Source: an uncultured Faecalibacterium sp. | GTDB taxonomy: Bacteria > Bacillota > Clostridia > Oscillospirales > Ruminococcaceae | Direction: 5' to 3' | Assembly (NCBI GenBank): GCA_900539945.1 | Contig: UQDV01000039.1 | Location: 1-23,627 of the forward strand | DNA length: 23,627 bases | Part shown: piece after piece, positions 23,564-23,627 of the stretch | Layout of the letters: the number at the start of each line of letters is the position of its first letter | Numbering within the stretch: position 1 is the first letter of the stretch | Notes under the pieces: model-generated | What the model saw: the letters and a program-made list of their open reading frames with translations, nothing else | Told to the model about the DNA's origin: nothing | The model's database searches: none | Made by a program: the position numbers and the translations under genes

Positions 23564-23627
23564 ACAGTTCACCCAGAACTTTCTCGGCGTGCAGCCGGAA
23601 TGCGGTCAGGTCTGCAAGTTCGTCAAG
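23535..23627 (-). CDS. C-terminal tail of a gene upstream of the relaxase (possible MobC-like accessory)
   Basis: Thirty codons and a TAA stop (23535-23537) are in frame from the window edge, with residues LDELADLTAFRLHAEKVLGE followed by ten more. It is helical and charged. By position (directly before and overlapping the relaxase) it may be a relaxosome accessory protein, but the fragment is too short to recognise a family. Confidence 0.5.
   Translation of the reverse strand, partial: LDELADLTAFRLHAEKVLGELYGNAQAYRL

Larger units (their letters stand above)
20555..23627 (-). mobile_element. Mobilization module of an integrated element, incomplete at right edge
   Basis: A one-direction gene set of an upstream gene tail, relaxase, ParB-like gene and small protein, typical of mobilizable elements of Clostridia. 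The left boundary is not defined; it lies somewhere between the M20 stop (20659) and the terminator cluster (20690-20860). No integrase, oriT or att repeat is seen in the window. Confidence 0.6.

Overview
The window looks like a chromosomal segment of a GC-rich gut Clostridium-class Firmicute, most probably Faecalibacterium or a close Oscillospiraceae relative. The grounds are the xpaC-telA gene pair, the strong AGGAGG-type ribosome binding sites, short A/T-tailed hairpin terminators, a BioY transporter, a DUF6061-type small protein and Clostridia-style mobilization genes. This assignment rests on protein style and composition, not on a database search.

Left part (1-6300), almost all on the minus strand. 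A tight four-gene operon runs xpaC-like, telA, lemA-like, then a TPM-domain (YgcG-type) protein that leaves the window at position 1. Upstream lie a HAD phosphatase and a DNA-deoxyinosine glycosylase that share an ATGA overlap, and a HemW-like protein that has lost two of the three radical-SAM cysteines.

Centre (6300-14900). A large Tat-exported flavoprotein lipoprotein (FMN-binding domain plus FAD fumarate-reductase fold) is divergent from a LysR regulator, and the shared spacer holds a clear LysR-type palindrome. Next come an initiator tRNA-Met, an ECF sigma factor with a DUF4349 membrane partner, an unrecognised protein divergent from a biotin transporter (bioY) whose promoter overlaps a candidate BirA box, a trigger-factor-like protein without its PPIase domain, and a DUF3592 membrane protein. 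A tRNA-Leu(CAG) with a near-consensus promoter closes this part.

Right part (15000-23627) looks accessory. A DUF6061 protein is followed by a carbohydrate-use locus: an AraC regulator divergent from a PTS EIIBC permease, a GH1 6-phospho-beta-glucosidase and an M20 metallopeptidase. This locus meets, head to head, a minus-strand mobilization module consisting of the tail of an upstream gene, a MOBP-type relaxase, a ParB-like protein and a small protein. The last gene is odd: its reading frame runs straight through its own apparent terminator into the 3' end of the M20 gene. I saw no CRISPR array, complete insertion sequence, rRNA or phage structural gene. No wholly new defence-type system is evident; the most unusual items are the two domain- or motif-depleted proteins and the stop-less mobilization gene.
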